Notes: a model not told the origin generated them from the letters alone. 64,000 nucleotides of DNA from Niallia sp. FSL W8-0635 (GCF_038007965.1 NZ_JBBOYD010000001.1:3822501-3886500), one strand, 5' to 3'. Numbered from the stretch's first letter, positions 44,107-54,945 are shown. Made by a program: numbers and translations.

Positions 44107-44228
44107 GCCCGCAGCCAGCACACACTTCGCTTTCCGTGGGGCTCGCGCTGGGCCGCTTCGTCGTTTCACTCCTGCAGGGTCCCATCTGTCTCGCTAATCC
44201 CACAGGAGTCTACGTGTATGCTGGTTGC
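44107..44228. repeat. GC-rich imperfect palindromic intergenic element
   Basis: About 120 bases clearly richer in G+C than the surroundings. Terminal inverted arms are GCAGCCAGCACACAC (44111-44125) and GTGTATGCTGGTTGC (44214-44228), 13 of 15 positions pairing; inner parts (TTTCCGTGGGG and CCCACAGGAGT) also pair partly. It resembles dispersed, non-coding repeat elements I remember from Bacillus genomes. No open frame. Confidence 0.75.
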
Positions 44229-44340
44229 TCAGTATTTCTAATTACCATTCATCAATTTAATAAAAATCCCTTACTCTTAAGATTCTAAACATATCCAAAT
44301 ATAATAATATCTCTTAATATATACTAAATCAATCGGAATA

Positions 44341-44376
44341 AAAAAAAGGAAATGCCATTATTCTATTAGCACTTCC
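44341..44376 (-). terminator. Terminator of the kds operon
   Basis: GGAAATGC / GCACTTCC arms; the minus strand continues with eight T. Confidence 0.75.
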
Positions 44377-44385
44377 ATGTACTTA

Positions 44386-44907
44386 CTATTGTGTTATCTT
44401 TGCTTTTTTGGATAGAAATAGCTGAACTATTTCTTCTTGACTATATTTTTGTAGGAGAAGAGAATCGATCATTTCTCGAACTGCGCCATCTCCTCCATTA
44501 GACTCTGCAACAAATGCTACTTGATTTTTCACAAAATCAATTGCATTTTTAGGAGCGCATGGCCATCCTACCTTTGTTAAAATAGGAATATCGTTGAGAT
44601 CATCACCCATATAGCATACTTCCTCAAACTCTATTCCTATTTCATCGATTATCTTCTGAAGTGTTTTTAACTTATCGTGAATTCCTTCAAAAATATAGTC
44701 GAAATTCAATTCTTCTGCTCTTTTTCTGACAGCTTTTGATTTCCTGCCTGTAATAATAGCTGTCTTTATTCCTACCTGTTTAGCTAGGCTAATCCCCATA
44801 CCGTCCTGTGTATGAAATGCTTTATACTCCGTACCGTCTGAACCAATATATAGTCTCCCATCTGTAAGAACACCATCTACGTCTAATACAATTAACTTAA
44901 TCCCCAT
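44386..44907 (-). CDS. kdsC: 3-deoxy-D-manno-octulosonate 8-phosphate phosphatase (KdsC, HAD family)
   Basis: 173 residues, family-typical length. HAD motif I DVDGVLTDGRLYIGSDG, motif II TAIITGRKS, and MGDDLNDIPIL as motif IV, all as in KdsC. It removes phosphate from Kdo-8-phosphate. It starts 8 bases after the isomerase stop; the Shine-Dalgarno is weak (AGG within the preceding codons), suggesting translational coupling. Confidence 0.88.
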   Translation of the reverse strand: MGIKLIVLDVDGVLTDGRLYIGSDGTEYKAFHTQDGMGISLAKQVGIKTAIITGRKSKAVRKRAEELNFDYIFEGIHDKLKTLQKIIDEIGIEFEEVCYMGDDLNDIPILTKVGWPCAPKNAIDFVKNQVAFVAESNGGDGAVREMIDSLLLQKYSQEEIVQLFLSKKAKITQ

Positions 44908-44914
44908 TAAATGC

Positions 44915-45898
44915 TTAGATACCTAATTTCATTAAATCATGGAGATGGAGCATTCCAACTGGTTTATTATTGGTATCAACGATTGGCAGCACGGTTATTT
45001 CTTTATCCTCCATTAATTGTAAGGCTTCAGCAGCTAAAGCACCTTTTTCGATTACAATGGACGGGGCTGAGATTAAATTTTCGACATTTTCATTCATGAC
45101 ATCCATCGAGAGCGCAAATGCTCTACGGATATCACCATCTGTCAAGACACCAATTAATTGATCTTTCTCATTTACAATGGAAGCGGCTCCTAACCCTTGA
45201 TCCGTCATTGCAAATAAAGCATCCTTAACTTTATCTCCTTCTTGGACAATGGGATTTTTCCTCGTATGAAAAATAATATCATCTACCTTTAATAACAATT
45301 TTCTTCCTAAAGAACCATTTGGATGATACAGAGCGAAATCCTCTGGTCTAAACTTTCTCGCTTCTAATAAGGCAATAGCAATCGCATCTCCTAATGCAAG
45401 GGTTACCGTAGTACTAGTTGTTGGTGCTAGACCTAACGGACAAGCTTCTTCAAACTCCCCTAAACATAAAGCAACATTTGCCTTCATTGCTAAAGTGGAA
45501 AACACATTTTTGGTAATAGCAATCAACTTTGCTCCAATCGTTTCAATGGAAGGGAGTAACCGAAGAACTTCATCACTTTCTCCACTATTGGAAATGGCAA
45601 GCACCACATCATCCGCAGTAACCATTCCTAAATCTCCGTGTAATCCTTCAGATGGATGCAAAAAGCAGGATGGAGTTCCAGTGCTTGAGAATGTCGCCTG
45701 TATCTTTCTACCAATAATGCCTGACTTTCCTATCCCAGTAACCACCACCTTCCCTTTACAGGATAAAATTAAATGAATAGCATCATCTATTGAATCATCC
45801 AACATATCTCTTAAATCCAATATTGCCTGTGCTTCTTTTTCTAGTACGGTTGCTAATGTATCTGTATAGTCGAATTTCGGCAAATTAATTTCTTGCAT
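44915..45898 (-). CDS. kdsD: D-arabinose 5-phosphate isomerase (KdsD/KpsF/GutQ)
   Basis: 327 residues: an N-terminal SIS domain (VVTGIGKSGIIGRKIQATFS, HPSEGLHGDLGMV, AISNSGESDEVLRLL) and two CBS domains (from about residue 205). It converts ribulose 5-phosphate to arabinose 5-phosphate, the substrate of KdsA. Start at 45898 behind GGGAG. Second gene of the kds operon. Confidence 0.88.
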   Translation of the reverse strand: MQEINLPKFDYTDTLATVLEKEAQAILDLRDMLDDSIDDAIHLILSCKGKVVVTGIGKSGIIGRKIQATFSSTGTPSCFLHPSEGLHGDLGMVTADDVVLAISNSGESDEVLRLLPSIETIGAKLIAITKNVFSTLAMKANVALCLGEFEEACPLGLAPTTSTTVTLALGDAIAIALLEARKFRPEDFALYHPNGSLGRKLLLKVDDIIFHTRKNPIVQEGDKVKDALFAMTDQGLGAASIVNEKDQLIGVLTDGDIRRAFALSMDVMNENVENLISAPSIVIEKGALAAEALQLMEDKEITVLPIVDTNNKPVGMLHLHDLMKLGI

Positions 45899-45915
45899 AT
45901 CAATCACTCCCATTC

Positions 45916-46743
45916 TTACAGATTTTTCACCAGTGCATCAATCTCCACTATTGGCTTTAACACTTCCTCTAATTCCGCTAAGTTCACCATATTTGGTCCA
46001 TCTGACATTGCATTATCAGGATTCGGATGGACTTCCATAAATATCGAGGAAATTCCTACTGCAGCAGCAGCTCTCGATAAATAGGGAACAAATTCTCTTT
46101 TCCCCCCAGTTGTTGTTCCATTCCCACCTGGTATTTGAACACTGTGTGTCGCGTCAAAAACAACCGGTACCCCTAATTCCTGCATTGTAATAAGGGATCG
46201 CATATCCACAACTAAATTATTATAACCAAATGTGGATCCACGTTCTGTTAACAAAATCTGTTCATTTCCACTCTCCCTTAACTTAGTAACAACATTTTTC
46301 ATATCCCACGGTGCCAAAAACTGTCCCTTTTTCACATTCACAATCTTCCCTGTTTCTGCAGCAGCTACCAATAAGTCAGTTTGTCTGCATAAAAAAGCAG
46401 GAATTTGTAGAATATCCAATACTTCTGCTGCAGCCATTGCTTGGACTGGCTCATGAACATCAGATGTCACGGGTACATTAAATGTCTCTTTTACCTTAGC
46501 TAGCATTTCTAAGCCTTTCTCGATGCCCGGTCCTCGAAAAGAATGAATGGAAGAACGATTTGCTTTGTCATAGGAAGCCTTAAAGATAAAGGGGATGTTT
46601 AACTTCGTTGTCAACTCCTTTAACTGTTCAGCCGTTTCCATGATAAGCTTCTCATCCTCAATGACACAGGGTCCTGCAATTAGAACAAAAGGTTCTTTAC
46701 CGCCAAAAGAAATGGTATCGTTTAATGAAACTACTTGAGTAAT
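45916..46743 (-). CDS. kdsA: 3-deoxy-8-phosphooctulonate synthase (KdsA) with non-canonical start
   Basis: It condenses arabinose 5-phosphate with phosphoenolpyruvate to Kdo-8-phosphate. Family motifs: [54 protein letters not shown] and [11 protein letters not shown]. The first of these is needed by the family but lies upstream of the only in-frame ATG (46641). The frame is open back to a TAA at 46762-46764 and holds no ATG, GTG or TTG before 46641. AAAGGAGG lies eight bases before an ATT at 46741-46743, which gives 275 residues, the normal length. I therefore call an ATT start; a point mutation or sequencing error of ATG is the alternative. Confidence 0.85.
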   Translation of the reverse strand: MTQVVSLNDTISFGGKEPFVLIAGPCVIEDEKLIMETAEQLKELTTKLNIPFIFKASYDKANRSSIHSFRGPGIEKGLEMLAKVKETFNVPVTSDVHEPVQAMAAAEVLDILQIPAFLCRQTDLLVAAAETGKIVNVKKGQFLAPWDMKNVVTKLRESGNEQILLTERGSTFGYNNLVVDMRSLITMQELGVPVVFDATHSVQIPGGNGTTTGGKREFVPYLSRAAAAVGISSIFMEVHPNPDNAMSDGPNMVNLAELEEVLKPIVEIDALVKNL

Positions 46744-46980
46744 GATACATACCTCCTTTTTTTATGAAAGTTCACTGAAAATGATATTTCTGAGTGGTAA
46801 ATTTATTTAAGCAAATGTGGTAGGTGAAATGGATTAGGGAAAGGTTTGTTTTCTGAATTTTCTAATTATACACCGCGTAGTTTACATAATATATGAAAAA
46901 AGATGCCTTGAAAAGGATTTTGTTACATTATCTGACACACTTTTTTTATTTCCCCCTAAAACATCGTAATTTTTCTGACA
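46744..46980. other. Upstream region of kdsA
   Basis: No gene. It should hold the kds promoter: a minus-strand TATAAT lies near 46870 but no good -35 is seen. The pbuX terminator follows at 46981. Confidence 0.4.
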
Positions 46981-47018
46981 AAAAAAGACTTTCCTTTTCT
47001 TTTGGAAAGTCTTTCTTC
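46981..47018 (-). terminator. Terminator of xpt-pbuX
   Basis: Perfect 11-bp stem AAAGACTTTCC / GGAAAGTCTTT; the minus strand continues with TTTTTTGTC. Confidence 0.85.
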
Positions 47019-47044
47019 TTAAAGCCTTGCTATAGAATATGGAG

Positions 47045-48352
47045 TTAAGCTACTGTCTTTTCTTCCATTTGAGTTGTTTTTACTCGGGAACCTGGAATAA
47101 TGTTAAATAAAATATTTAAAATAATCGCGGTTATTCCACCAGCCACGATACCACTTTGGAATAGAATCCGGATGCTTTCTGGAAATTTCATAAAAATATC
47201 AGGAACGACGGTTACACCAAGTCCCATCCCTATTGAACAGGCAAGAATTAATAGGTTTCCTTGTTGATTAAAGTCCACCTTACCTAGCATTTTAATACCA
47301 TACGAAACAACCATTCCAAACATGGCAAGAGAAGCTCCACCAAGAACTGGAGTTGGAATTAATGTAGTAATGGCAGCAATTTTAGGAATAAAACCTAAAA
47401 TAATTAAAATCGTACCCGCTGCATAAATGACATTTTTCGATTTGACACCAGTTAGCTGAACTAGCCCAACATTTTGCGAATATGCAGTGTAAGGGAATGA
47501 ATTAAATATTCCGCCAATAACAGATGCCAATCCTTCTGATCGATATCCCTTTGCTAAATCTTTTTCGGATACCTTTTTATTTGTAATATCCCCAAGTGCT
47601 AAATAAACCCCTGTTGACTCAATTAAGCTTACAATTGCAACAAGTGTCATTGTAATAATAGAAGTAAGATCAAAGGTTGGAGCACCAAAATAAAACGGAG
47701 TAATCCCATGAAGCCACTTCGCTTCTCCTACCTCTGAAAAATGAACCATCCCCATAAATGACGCAATAATGGTTCCAATAATAATACCGAGTAAGATAGA
47801 GATTGTTTTGATAAATCCTGTTGTAAATTTATTAAGTAAAATAATGATTGCTAACACACCAAAAGCAAGGACTAGGTTTTTAAGGTTGCCAAAATCTGCG
47901 CTTCCCTCTCCACCAGCCATATCATTAAATGCAACCGGAATTAAAGTAAGACCAATAATTGTAACAACAGATCCAGTTACAACTGGCGGAAAGAATTTTA
48001 CTAGTTTACTAAAAATAGATGAGATAAGAACGACAATGATACCAGAAACAATAATTGCACCATAAATAGCGGATATTCCATGCTTACTTCCAATTGCAAT
48101 CATCGGGCCAACAGCTGTAAATGTACAACCTAACATAACAGGAAGGCCGATTCCAAAGAATTTATTTTTCCAAACCTGTAACAATGTCGCAATACCACAA
48201 GTTAATAAATCAATAGAAATAAGGTATGCTAATTGTTCTGGTGTTAAATTTAGAGCTCCACCAACTATTAAAGGCACAAGCACCGCACCTGCATACATTG
48301 CAAGTACATGCTGCAGTCCTACAGACCAAGTTTTTGCTGTCATTTTTTCCAT
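47045..48352 (-). CDS. pbuX: Xanthine permease (NCS2 family, PbuX)
   Basis: 435 residues, hydrophobic. NCS2 features: GLQHVLAMYAGAVLVPLIVG, GIGLPVMLGCTFTAVGPM, VVTGSVVTIIGLTLIP and the helix with SLIESTGVYLALG. The start at 48352 lies eight bases behind GGAGG, overlapping the end of xpt. It imports xanthine across the membrane. Confidence 0.93.
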   Translation of the reverse strand: MEKMTAKTWSVGLQHVLAMYAGAVLVPLIVGGALNLTPEQLAYLISIDLLTCGIATLLQVWKNKFFGIGLPVMLGCTFTAVGPMIAIGSKHGISAIYGAIIVSGIIVVLISSIFSKLVKFFPPVVTGSVVTIIGLTLIPVAFNDMAGGEGSADFGNLKNLVLAFGVLAIIILLNKFTTGFIKTISILLGIIIGTIIASFMGMVHFSEVGEAKWLHGITPFYFGAPTFDLTSIITMTLVAIVSLIESTGVYLALGDITNKKVSEKDLAKGYRSEGLASVIGGIFNSFPYTAYSQNVGLVQLTGVKSKNVIYAAGTILIILGFIPKIAAITTLIPTPVLGGASLAMFGMVVSYGIKMLGKVDFNQQGNLLILACSIGMGLGVTVVPDIFMKFPESIRILFQSGIVAGGITAIILNILFNIIPGSRVKTTQMEEKTVA

Positions 48353-48353
48353 T

Positions 48354-48965
<612 letters not shown>

Positions 48966-49035
48966 CTAGACTCTCTCCTTTTTTGTGAGGACAGACTTAC
49001 CAATCTAAATAGTTTCACTGTCCTAAATAATACGC

Positions 49036-49082
49036 AAAAAAGCACATTCACTTACTCTATGAGTAAGCGAATGTGCTTTTTC
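49036..49082 (-). terminator. Guanine riboswitch terminator
   Basis: AAAAAGCACATTC-A-CTTACTC and its near complement around a 3-nt loop, with a T tract on the minus strand. Its GAGTAAG-type segment overlaps sequence that can pair with the aptamer's 3' arm. Confidence 0.88.
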
Positions 49083-49141
49083 GAGCAAAAGAAACTGCTC
49101 TACTTATGCGATAGATCAGTATATCTCCCATTTTATACGCT

Positions 49142-49215
49142 TACTCGTAGTCAGACGATTAACGGTCATCTGGTAGAAACTTGCAGGCCATATTCCTGCT
49201 ATTATACGAGTGTTT
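49142..49215 (-). promoter_or_regulatory. Guanine (purine) riboswitch
   Basis: Minus strand: ACTCGTATAAT, GGAATATGGCCTGCAAGTTT, CTACCAGATGACCGTTAATC and GTCTGACTACGAGT. P1 is ACTCGTA / TACGAGT. The discriminating base in GACTA is C, which specifies guanine rather than adenine. Confidence 0.96.
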
Positions 49216-49352
49216 ATATTGTTAGATTATTTGACAACATAATGGATTATAACGGATTTTCTTTGAAATGAAAACAAAAATTTTATAAAGGGTAAAACTT
49301 TCCATCATTTTTATCAAAACCTCTAATTGATTAATAATGGTAGAAAACTTTT

Positions 49353-50171
49353 TTAAAGTTTATTCGAATAAGCATTTAGTTTCTTCGCCATTTCTAAAAT
49401 TTGTTCCATAAAGATGGATGTATGATGAATCGAGTCTGCTTGTTTTTCCCCGATTGCGGCAATCTTTTCAATCGACTCATTGATGGAATGAGTTGTATTT
49501 CTAATTTGATCCATCGTTTCGGCAATAGTCTGTGTAAAATTTACTGTTTCTTTGGAAAACTTACGAATTTCATTTGCTACTACTTCAAACCCTTTTCCTT
49601 TTTCACCAGCTCTTGCTGCTTCAATTGCGGCATTTAATCCCAATAAATTAGTCTGATCAGCAACTTTTTTAATAATGGAAACTACTTCGCTGGTTTTCCT
49701 AATATTTTCTTCTGCAACACTTGATTGCTCTAAAAGAATCTTTGAAAAGTCCACTAAAGAATGAGAACCATCGGCAATATTATCGATATGTTCTTGTGAT
49801 TGTGTTAAAGACCCTGTTATTTCATCGACGATATTTCGTATCTCTGTTTGTCTTTTTAACTGTACAGCTATTCCACCAATCACGTCTCCTTTTGTATTCA
49901 TGATTGGAGAAGCAGTACCAATAAACTCAAAACCGTAAAAGTCTGCTGGTACTTCTTGCTTTAGTGTTTTCTTTTCACGAATCGCTGCTTTTAGCGGTTC
50001 GTCAGGTTGCAAGGGTTGATTTGTTTTAATATGTAAATCAATCACCTCACCAGGGAAATAAGCGATAAATTTTTCCTTATCACAAATCGCAATGGAGAGA
50101 TCAGCAGGAATTGCCGCTTTAATAATTGGGATAATTGGAATAATATCTTCTAAGGATTCTACTTGTTTCAT
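49353..50171 (-). CDS. Soluble methyl-accepting chemotaxis-like protein
   Basis: 272 residues without membrane helices. An N-terminal sensor region of about 120 residues ([40 protein letters not shown]) is followed by a short MCP signalling domain with [20 protein letters not shown] and [14 protein letters not shown]. The signalling half is much shorter than in membrane receptors. It resembles cytoplasmic receptors such as YfmS of B. subtilis. The signal is unknown. Confidence 0.85.
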   Translation of the reverse strand: MKQVESLEDIIPIIPIIKAAIPADLSIAICDKEKFIAYFPGEVIDLHIKTNQPLQPDEPLKAAIREKKTLKQEVPADFYGFEFIGTASPIMNTKGDVIGGIAVQLKRQTEIRNIVDEITGSLTQSQEHIDNIADGSHSLVDFSKILLEQSSVAEENIRKTSEVVSIIKKVADQTNLLGLNAAIEAARAGEKGKGFEVVANEIRKFSKETVNFTQTIAETMDQIRNTTHSINESIEKIAAIGEKQADSIHHTSIFMEQILEMAKKLNAYSNKL

Positions 50172-50367
50172 CACAGTTGTCGCACTCCAATCTAATTAAA
50201 TCACTTCAATATACTACCATAAAAATACCATTTATTCACAAAGTTTTACTTTTGCTTTTCCACTCTTTCATATTGGAATATATAGCAACATGATATAATG
50301 AGTTTAATTCTCTTCTTATTATTGACAAAAAAGAAGATTAAAACCTAACTATTATGTGGTGATTTCC

Positions 50368-51057
50368 ATGTTTAAAATACTTTTAATCGAAGACGATCAA
50401 ACATTATTTCATGCAATAAAGGAACGTTTAGAGCAATGGTCATATACAGCGTTCGGAATAAATGATTTTAATAAAGTCATGCAGGAATTCGCTGATATAA
50501 AACCTGATTTAGTGCTTATAGATATCCAACTTCCGAAATACGATGGATTTCATTGGTGCCGAATGATAAGAAGTCACTCAAATGTGCCAATTATATTCTT
50601 ATCTTCTCGCGATCACCCAACCGATATGGTTATGTCCATGCAGCTTGGGGCAGATGATTTTGTACAAAAACCATTTCATTTTGACGTTTTAATCGCAAAA
50701 ATTCAAGCAATACTGCGCCGAGTATATAATTATAGCTTAGAACAAACAGTACTAAAAACCTGGTGGGATGCAACAATTGATTTGGAAAAAAACACAGTAA
50801 CTTCTCCTAAAGGGGAAATTGAATTAACGAAAAATGAAATGTTTATCTTAAAAATTTTACTGGATCAGAAAAATAAAATTGTCTCTAGAGACACTCTTAT
50901 CAACGAACTATGGAATGATAAGCGATTCGTTAGTGACAATACGTTAACAGTAAATGTTAATCGTTTACGAAAAAAACTAGATGAGCTTCATCTCGGTAGT
51001 CATATTGAAACAAAAGTTGGACAAGGATATATGGCGATTGAAGGGGACATAAAATGA
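50368..51057 (+). CDS. OmpR-family response regulator (BceR-like)
   Basis: 229 residues: receiver domain with acidic pocket (LLIEDDQ), phospho-Asp in LVLIDIQLPKYDGF and Lys in FVQKPFHF; C-terminal winged helix (SRDTLINELWNDKRFVSDNT, VNRLRKKLDE). The start MFKIL at 50368 is the family start. It overlaps the kinase gene by 4 bases (ATGA). Confidence 0.9.
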   Translation: MFKILLIEDDQTLFHAIKERLEQWSYTAFGINDFNKVMQEFADIKPDLVLIDIQLPKYDGFHWCRMIRSHSNVPIIFLSSRDHPTDMVMSMQLGADDFVQKPFHFDVLIAKIQAILRRVYNYSLEQTVLKTWWDATIDLEKNTVTSPKGEIELTKNEMFILKILLDQKNKIVSRDTLINELWNDKRFVSDNTLTVNVNRLRKKLDELHLGSHIETKVGQGYMAIEGDIK

Positions 51058-52061
51058 TTAAAAAATATCTGATTGAAAAAAAAGGCTGGATTCTTTTTAT
51101 CCTTTTACTACAGCTGTTTCAGTTATTTATGGCAAGTATAGATGAGACCATCTCCTTTTATTCCATGGTCTATATTTGCTTTATTAGTATGCTTTTGTTT
51201 CTTCTCTTCGCTGCCTTCCAATATCAAAAGGAAACAACTTTTTATAAAGGGCTATCTACTCGAGAAGATGATTTAGACCTTACATCTTTACCAAAAGCAA
51301 ATACACCTTATGAAAAAATAATAGCAGAAAGCTTTACAAAACAGACTACCATTCTAATGAAAGAGCGCAATCAAAATCTTCAACAGCTCGAACTTGAAAA
51401 AGATGAACTTCTTTCATGGATTCATGAAGTAAAAACACCATTAACGGCACTGCGTTTATTAATTGACTCCATTGATAACCCTGAAATGAAAACATCTTTA
51501 ACGTTTGAATGGTTAAGAATTCATCATCTTCTAGATCAACAGCTGCACCAAAAACGATTTCCTTTTATTCAAAATGATTTATACATAGAAAATATAGATC
51601 TAGAGAATATCCTCTTTGATGAAATTAAAACATTACAGTCCTGGTGTATACAAAAGGGAATTGGATTTGATGTAGAACTACAAAATACTACCGTGCTAAC
51701 GGATGGAAAATGGCTATCCTTTATAATCAGACAGCTATTAAGTAATGCAGTTAAATATAGCAACAATTCCGATATTGTAATAATGAGCTATGACAATCAT
51801 GGGTATACTTGTTTGAATATTACAGATAATGGGATTGGAATCGCTCTTCAGGATTTGCCTAGAATTTTTGAAAAAGGCTTTACTTCTACTGCTAAGCATC
51901 AAAATAATCACGCAACTGGAATGGGATTATATCTATCTAAAAAAGTTGCAGATGCACTAAAAATTACTATTGAAGTAGAGTCAACAGTAAACGTAGGCAC
52001 AACCATTACTCTAATTTTTCCCAAAAAAAATGCATTTGATCAACTTATAAGAGGCATATGA
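51054..52061 (+). CDS. Intramembrane-sensing histidine kinase (BceS-like)
   Basis: 335 residues. Two close N-terminal helices with almost no extracellular loop, then phospho-acceptor His in LLSWIHEVKTPLTALRLLID and an ATPase domain (LLSNAVKYS, ITDNGIGI, TGMGLYLSKK). Kinases of this kind sense peptide antibiotics through the partner ABC transporter. A regulator box overlaps its stop codon. Confidence 0.9.
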   Translation: MIKKYLIEKKGWILFILLLQLFQLFMASIDETISFYSMVYICFISMLLFLLFAAFQYQKETTFYKGLSTREDDLDLTSLPKANTPYEKIIAESFTKQTTILMKERNQNLQQLELEKDELLSWIHEVKTPLTALRLLIDSIDNPEMKTSLTFEWLRIHHLLDQQLHQKRFPFIQNDLYIENIDLENILFDEIKTLQSWCIQKGIGFDVELQNTTVLTDGKWLSFIIRQLLSNAVKYSNNSDIVIMSYDNHGYTCLNITDNGIGIALQDLPRIFEKGFTSTAKHQNNHATGMGLYLSKKVADALKITIEVESTVNVGTTITLIFPKKNAFDQLIRGI

Positions 52062-52072
52062 CAAAAATGTCA
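52059..52072. promoter_or_regulatory. BceR-type operator before the ABC transporter
   Basis: TGACA-AAAA-TGTCA, close to the TNACA-N4-TGTAA consensus for BceR-like regulators, extended on both sides (GCAT...ATGC). It lies about 30 bases upstream of a poor -35 and a good TATAAT (52126-52131), as expected for an activated promoter. Confidence 0.7.
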
Positions 52073-52161
52073 CATGCTTCTTTTATTTGTTCGCCAATTA
52101 GAAGGAATGAATAAAATTCCTTTTATATAATGAACCTATCATTTAAAGGAGTGTGGAAAAA

Positions 52162-52926
52162 ATGGATATATTAGTCGCTTCAAAAGTTCATAAAAGTTAT
52201 GGGAATAAGGCAAACCGCCAAGAAGTGCTTAAAGGTGTAGACTTAAACGTTCAAAAAGGGGAATTTGTCAGTATTATGGGGGCTTCTGGTTCAGGGAAGA
52301 CTACGCTACTAAATGTCCTTTCTTCCATAGACCAAGCTACCGGAGGAACTATTCGTATTGTGGAGAAAGAAATTACCCGTCTAAAAGAAAAGCAGTTAGC
52401 CGAATTCCGAAAAAATCATTTAGGATTTATCTTTCAAGATTATAATTTACTTGATACGTTAACAGTAAAGGAAAATATACTTTTGCCATTATCGATTACA
52501 AAGACACCAAACAAGGAAGCTCATCAACGTTTTGATACATTAGCGAAAGAACTAGGTATTTATGAGATTAAAGATAAATATCCAAATGAAATATCAGGCG
52601 GGCAAAAGCAACGAACTTCAGCAGCAAGAGCATTCATTCATGAGCCAAGCATTATTTTTGCTGATGAACCAACTGGAGCTCTTGATTCAAAATCCGCTTC
52701 TGATTTATTAAATAAATTAAGCCATTTAAATCAAACAAGAAGTGCAACAATCCTTATAGTTACACATGATCCAGTTGCTGCAAGCTACTGTAACAGAGTT
52801 GTTTTCATTAAAGATGGACAAATTTATACACAGCTTTATAAAGGATCTCAAGATAGACAAAGCTTTTTCCAAGATATTATCAAAACACAAGGAATTTTGG
52901 GTGGTGTGCAAAATGACCTTAAGTAA
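52162..52926 (+). CDS. Bce-type ABC transporter ATP-binding protein
   Basis: 254 residues: Walker [13 protein letters not shown]-loop [12 protein letters not shown], signature [16 protein letters not shown], Walker [13 protein letters not shown], and VTHDPVAA. The ATG follows GGAGTGTGG. Partner of the large permease, which overlaps its end by 14 bases. Confidence 0.92.
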   Translation: MDILVASKVHKSYGNKANRQEVLKGVDLNVQKGEFVSIMGASGSGKTTLLNVLSSIDQATGGTIRIVEKEITRLKEKQLAEFRKNHLGFIFQDYNLLDTLTVKENILLPLSITKTPNKEAHQRFDTLAKELGIYEIKDKYPNEISGGQKQRTSAARAFIHEPSIIFADEPTGALDSKSASDLLNKLSHLNQTRSATILIVTHDPVAASYCNRVVFIKDGQIYTQLYKGSQDRQSFFQDIIKTQGILGGVQNDLK

Positions 52927-54856
52927 TCTTGTTATTCGTAATCTCAAGAAAAATATAAAATACTATTATCTTTATATTTTTGCCTTAGTATTTAGTGTTG
53001 CACTGTATTTTTCCTTTGTGACTTTACAGTATGATCCATCAATGGATGCTGCTGAAAACACCATGAAAGGTGCTGCTGCCATTAAAGCAGCCTCCGTATT
53101 ATTAGTTGCTATCGTTTCGATTTTTCTCCTGTACGCAAATACTATTTTTATTAAACGTCGTGGAAAAGAAATTGGCTTGTTCCAATTAATTGGGATGACG
53201 AAAAGCAGGATCTTTCGGTTGTTAACATTGGAAAATTTTATTTTGTACTTTCTATCTATTCTTATTGGTATTTTTATCGGCTTTTCTTTTTCAAAAGTAA
53301 CTGTCATGATTCTCTTTAAAGTAACCGGCATAACAGCAATTACTAAGCTTCACTTTTCTACGGAGGCTCTAGCGCAAACAATCATTGTTTTTTGTGTCAT
53401 ATATGTATTCATCATGTTAATGAATTATATTTTCATTAAAAGACAAACCATTCTTTCCTTATTCCGTATTACTTCTTCTACGGAAACACGAGTGAAAAAA
53501 ATGTCTGCATGGGAAATGATCCTTGGTATTATTGGCATTGTATTTATTATAAGCGGCTATTTTATCTCTTCTCAATTATTTAGCGGCTCTATTGTATCAA
53601 TGAATATGTTATTTTTAGCGATGATTTCCATTCTTGCCCTTGTAATAATTGGCACATATCTTTTTTATAAAGGATCTGTTAGTTTTTTATTCAACCTTAT
53701 TCGCAAAAAGAAAAAGGGCTACATTAATATTAATCAAGTCCTTTCCTTATCTAGTATTATGTTTCGTATGAAATCGAACTCTATTTTATTAACGATTATT
53801 ACAACCGTTTCTGCTCTGGCATTAGGTTTATTATGCTTAAGCTATATATCTTACTATTCTGCTGAAAAAACTGCGAAGGAAAATGTTCCAGCTGATTTCG
53901 CTTTTGCTAATGCAGATGATGTCGAATCATTCTCAAAGCTCTTAAAAGACAAAGACATCGCTTATACGGAGGAAAGAATTCCTGTTATTCAAACTATCTT
54001 CAATCTTGAAGACATTATGAACGAGGTTCCAGGAGAATTCACAATAGATTCTACCGCGATGCAAATGCCTGTCATTAGCGAAGAACATGTAAAGGATGTT
54101 AATTTATCTAAAGAGGAAGTAGCTTTTACTGGGTATAGTTCTGCATTAGAAAAGTTTATGAAACTGAAATCAAAAGGGACCATTTCCTTCTTGTTAAACG
54201 GGAAATCTTTCTCCTTAAATTATGTAGGGCTAAAGGATCGAAACATTATTCCTTATACCTTTACTAGTGGCGGACTTCCAACCGCTATTGTCGACTCAAC
54301 TGTTTTTGATTTATTAGAAAAGAATATGGATGAAAGTATCCAATCACCATCTACTCTTTATATTGGGATTACTATTAACAAGGACAACGAAATCGTAGCT
54401 GCTAATAAACTTTATCAACAGCTAGCTTTTGAAGGCTACGATACAATATCACGCTATGATAGAATCCAAACCCAAAAGGAAATGATGGGTCTGACAATGT
54501 TTATCGTCGGTTTTCTTGGACTTACCTTTCTCATAACGTCTGGATGTATTCTCTATTTTAAACAAATAGATGAAGGGGAAGAAGAAAAATATACTTACAC
54601 CATCCTCCGCAAATTAGGATATACACAGGATGACTTATTAAATGGTATCAAAACAAAGCAGCTATTTAACTTCGGAATACCATTACTTATTGGCCTACTT
54701 CACAGCTATTTCGCTGTCCAATCCGGCTGGTTTTTCTTCGGAACAGAATTGTGGGCACCAATGTTCATCGTAATGGGGCTGTATGCCGTACTGTATTCGA
54801 TTTTCGGAATTCTATCCGTTGTTTATTATAAAAAAATTATAGCAGACGCTTTGTAA
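52913..54856 (+). CDS. Bce-type ABC transporter permease
   Basis: 647 residues, the size of BceB/PsdB/YxdM. One N-terminal helix, further helix groups and a large extracellular domain between helices VII and VIII (about residues 330-535), then three C-terminal helices. FtsX-like regions are visible ([23 protein letters not shown], split as [13 protein letters not shown] and [10 protein letters not shown]). It senses or removes cell-wall-active peptides. The start MTLSN at 52913 was preferred to the upstream frame that only mirrors the ATPase gene. Confidence 0.9.
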   Translation: MTLSNLVIRNLKKNIKYYYLYIFALVFSVALYFSFVTLQYDPSMDAAENTMKGAAAIKAASVLLVAIVSIFLLYANTIFIKRRGKEIGLFQLIGMTKSRIFRLLTLENFILYFLSILIGIFIGFSFSKVTVMILFKVTGITAITKLHFSTEALAQTIIVFCVIYVFIMLMNYIFIKRQTILSLFRITSSTETRVKKMSAWEMILGIIGIVFIISGYFISSQLFSGSIVSMNMLFLAMISILALVIIGTYLFYKGSVSFLFNLIRKKKKGYININQVLSLSSIMFRMKSNSILLTIITTVSALALGLLCLSYISYYSAEKTAKENVPADFAFANADDVESFSKLLKDKDIAYTEERIPVIQTIFNLEDIMNEVPGEFTIDSTAMQMPVISEEHVKDVNLSKEEVAFTGYSSALEKFMKLKSKGTISFLLNGKSFSLNYVGLKDRNIIPYTFTSGGLPTAIVDSTVFDLLEKNMDESIQSPSTLYIGITINKDNEIVAANKLYQQLAFEGYDTISRYDRIQTQKEMMGLTMFIVGFLGLTFLITSGCILYFKQIDEGEEEKYTYTILRKLGYTQDDLLNGIKTKQLFNFGIPLLIGLLHSYFAVQSGWFFFGTELWAPMFIVMGLYAVLYSIFGILSVVYYKKIIADAL

Positions 54857-54945
54857 AACCAGCATTTCACCTGATATCGAGTTTAGAATATTAACTTGAA
54901 TGAAGCGGAAAGTAACTATTATTTTTTTTTAAGAATGCCGTAATT

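Noticed and set aside
44107..44228. rRNA, tRNA or structured riboswitch explanation for the GC-rich stretch
   Set aside because: No tRNA or known riboswitch consensus; the inverted ends fit a dispersed repeat better.
49059..49271. 70-residue plus-strand frame
   Set aside because: It is antisense to the guanine riboswitch and its terminator.
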